A DNA stretch of 6,282 nucleotides, taken from positions 1 through 6,282 of the forward strand of contig JABDPL010000044.1 in the NCBI GenBank assembly GCA_013042825.1, in the 5' to 3' direction. The first letter of the stretch is position 1. Every line of letters starts with the position of its first letter. Shown piece after piece: positions 5,812 to 6,282 of the stretch. Source of the stretch: Flavobacteriaceae bacterium. Its GTDB lineage: Bacteria > Bacteroidota > Bacteroidia > Flavobacteriales > Flavobacteriaceae. Both the position numbers and the translations under genes were made by a program. Below the pieces are notes generated by a model, which was given only the letters and a program-made list of their open reading frames with translations, searched no databases and had not been told where the DNA came from.

Positions 5812-6282
5812 TAGATAACCTGGAATACAATACCGAAAGAGAACAACTGATCATTCCTGAATATGGTCGACATTTACAGAAAATGATCAATTATGCAACC
5901 TCCAGGGAAACCAAGGAGGAACGAAATAAAGTGGCTAAAGCTATTATCGACGTTATGGGAAATCTCCAGCCGCATTTTAGGGATGTGCCGGACTTCCAGC
6001 ATAAGCTGTGGGACCAGCTTTTTATCATGTCGGATTTTAAGCTCGATGTCGATTCACCATACGAAAAGCCTTTGAAGGAAGTCCTGCAGGCCAGACCTGA
6101 ACCCTTGGCCTATCCTCAGAACCATCCGAAGTATCGGTTCTATGGAAATAATATCAAAACCATGATCGATGTTGCCAGAACCTGGGAGGCGGGCGAAATG
6201 AAAGATGCTCTGATCTGGACCATCGCCAATCATATGAAAAAATGCTTCCTGAATTGGAATAAGGATACGGTGGAAGATGGGG
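5808..6282 (+). CDS. DUF4290 family protein, 3' end cut by the window edge
   Basis: The frame is open to the right edge: 158 whole codons are visible and the C-terminus is missing. It matches DUF4290, a family of unknown function found essentially in Bacteroidota. Conserved stretches: NLEYNTERE near the start, IPEYGRHLQKMI (16-27), GNLQPHFRDVPDFQHKLWDQ (51-70), SDFKLDVDSPY (75-85), AYPQNHPKYRFYGNNI (101-116) and IANHMKKCFLNWNKDTVED near the edge. The many His, Trp and acidic residues look conserved, but no known catalytic or metal motif is recognised. No signal peptide or membrane segment is seen. TTG at 5808-5810 is taken as the start because it gives M-I-D-N-L-E-Y-N, the expected family N-terminus; a stop (5790-5792) lies just upstream in frame and the only nearby ATG is out of frame. 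In related genomes murA often follows, which cannot be checked here. Confidence 0.9.
   Translation, partial: MIDNLEYNTEREQLIIPEYGRHLQKMINYATSRETKEERNKVAKAIIDVMGNLQPHFRDVPDFQHKLWDQLFIMSDFKLDVDSPYEKPLKEVLQARPEPLAYPQNHPKYRFYGNNIKTMIDVARTWEAGEMKDALIWTIANHMKKCFLNWNKDTVEDG

Noticed and set aside
1..6282. A new defence, mobile or biosynthetic system
   Set aside because: All genes belong to recognised conserved families in a housekeeping-type arrangement; there are no repeats, transposase, integrase, toxin-antitoxin pair or atypical composition.

Overview
This window reads as an ordinary chromosomal housekeeping segment from a Bacteroidota bacterium, most likely a member of the Flavobacteriaceae. 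The evidence is the protein families present (DUF4290 is essentially restricted to this phylum), the gene order, and the promoters, which fit the Bacteroidota form (TTG, about 19-20 bp, TAnnTTTG) rather than -35/-10 boxes. Starts have no clear Shine-Dalgarno and include GTG and TTG, which also fits. The genus is not determined. I see no mobile element, CRISPR array, tRNA or rRNA, and no sign of recent gene transfer.

Layout, left to right. The left edge cuts a class IV (PLP-dependent) aminotransferase on the + strand, of which only the first residues are missing. It converges on yqgE (- strand), and the two stop codons share a TTAA tetranucleotide at 812-815. Next, still on the - strand, come a strong hairpin terminator (1438-1480), an HU-type DNA-binding protein with a near-consensus promoter (1824-1853), and a three-gene run read as AAA_28-type ATPase, recQ, fmt. 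Each junction in that run is a 4-bp ATGA overlap, so the genes are almost certainly one translationally coupled operon. The ATPase gene diverges from a + strand DUF493 (YbeD-like) gene. After a short AT-rich gap a DUF4290 gene runs off the right edge. It appears to start at a TTG that overlaps the stop of a four-codon upstream reading frame.

Functions. HU compacts DNA. RecQ is a 3'-5' DNA helicase whose zinc site sits unusually far from the helicase core. Fmt formylates initiator Met-tRNA. The aminotransferase is a PLP enzyme of uncertain substrate (aminodeoxychorismate lyase, branched-chain or D-amino-acid type). YqgE, the AAA_28 ATPase, DUF493 and DUF4290 are conserved but have no settled role in this phylum. 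The set looks like a conserved neighbourhood rather than one pathway. I found no convincing new biological system. The points most worth a second look are the ATPase/recQ/fmt coupling, the RecQ domain layout, the DUF4290 start region and the uncertain ATPase start.
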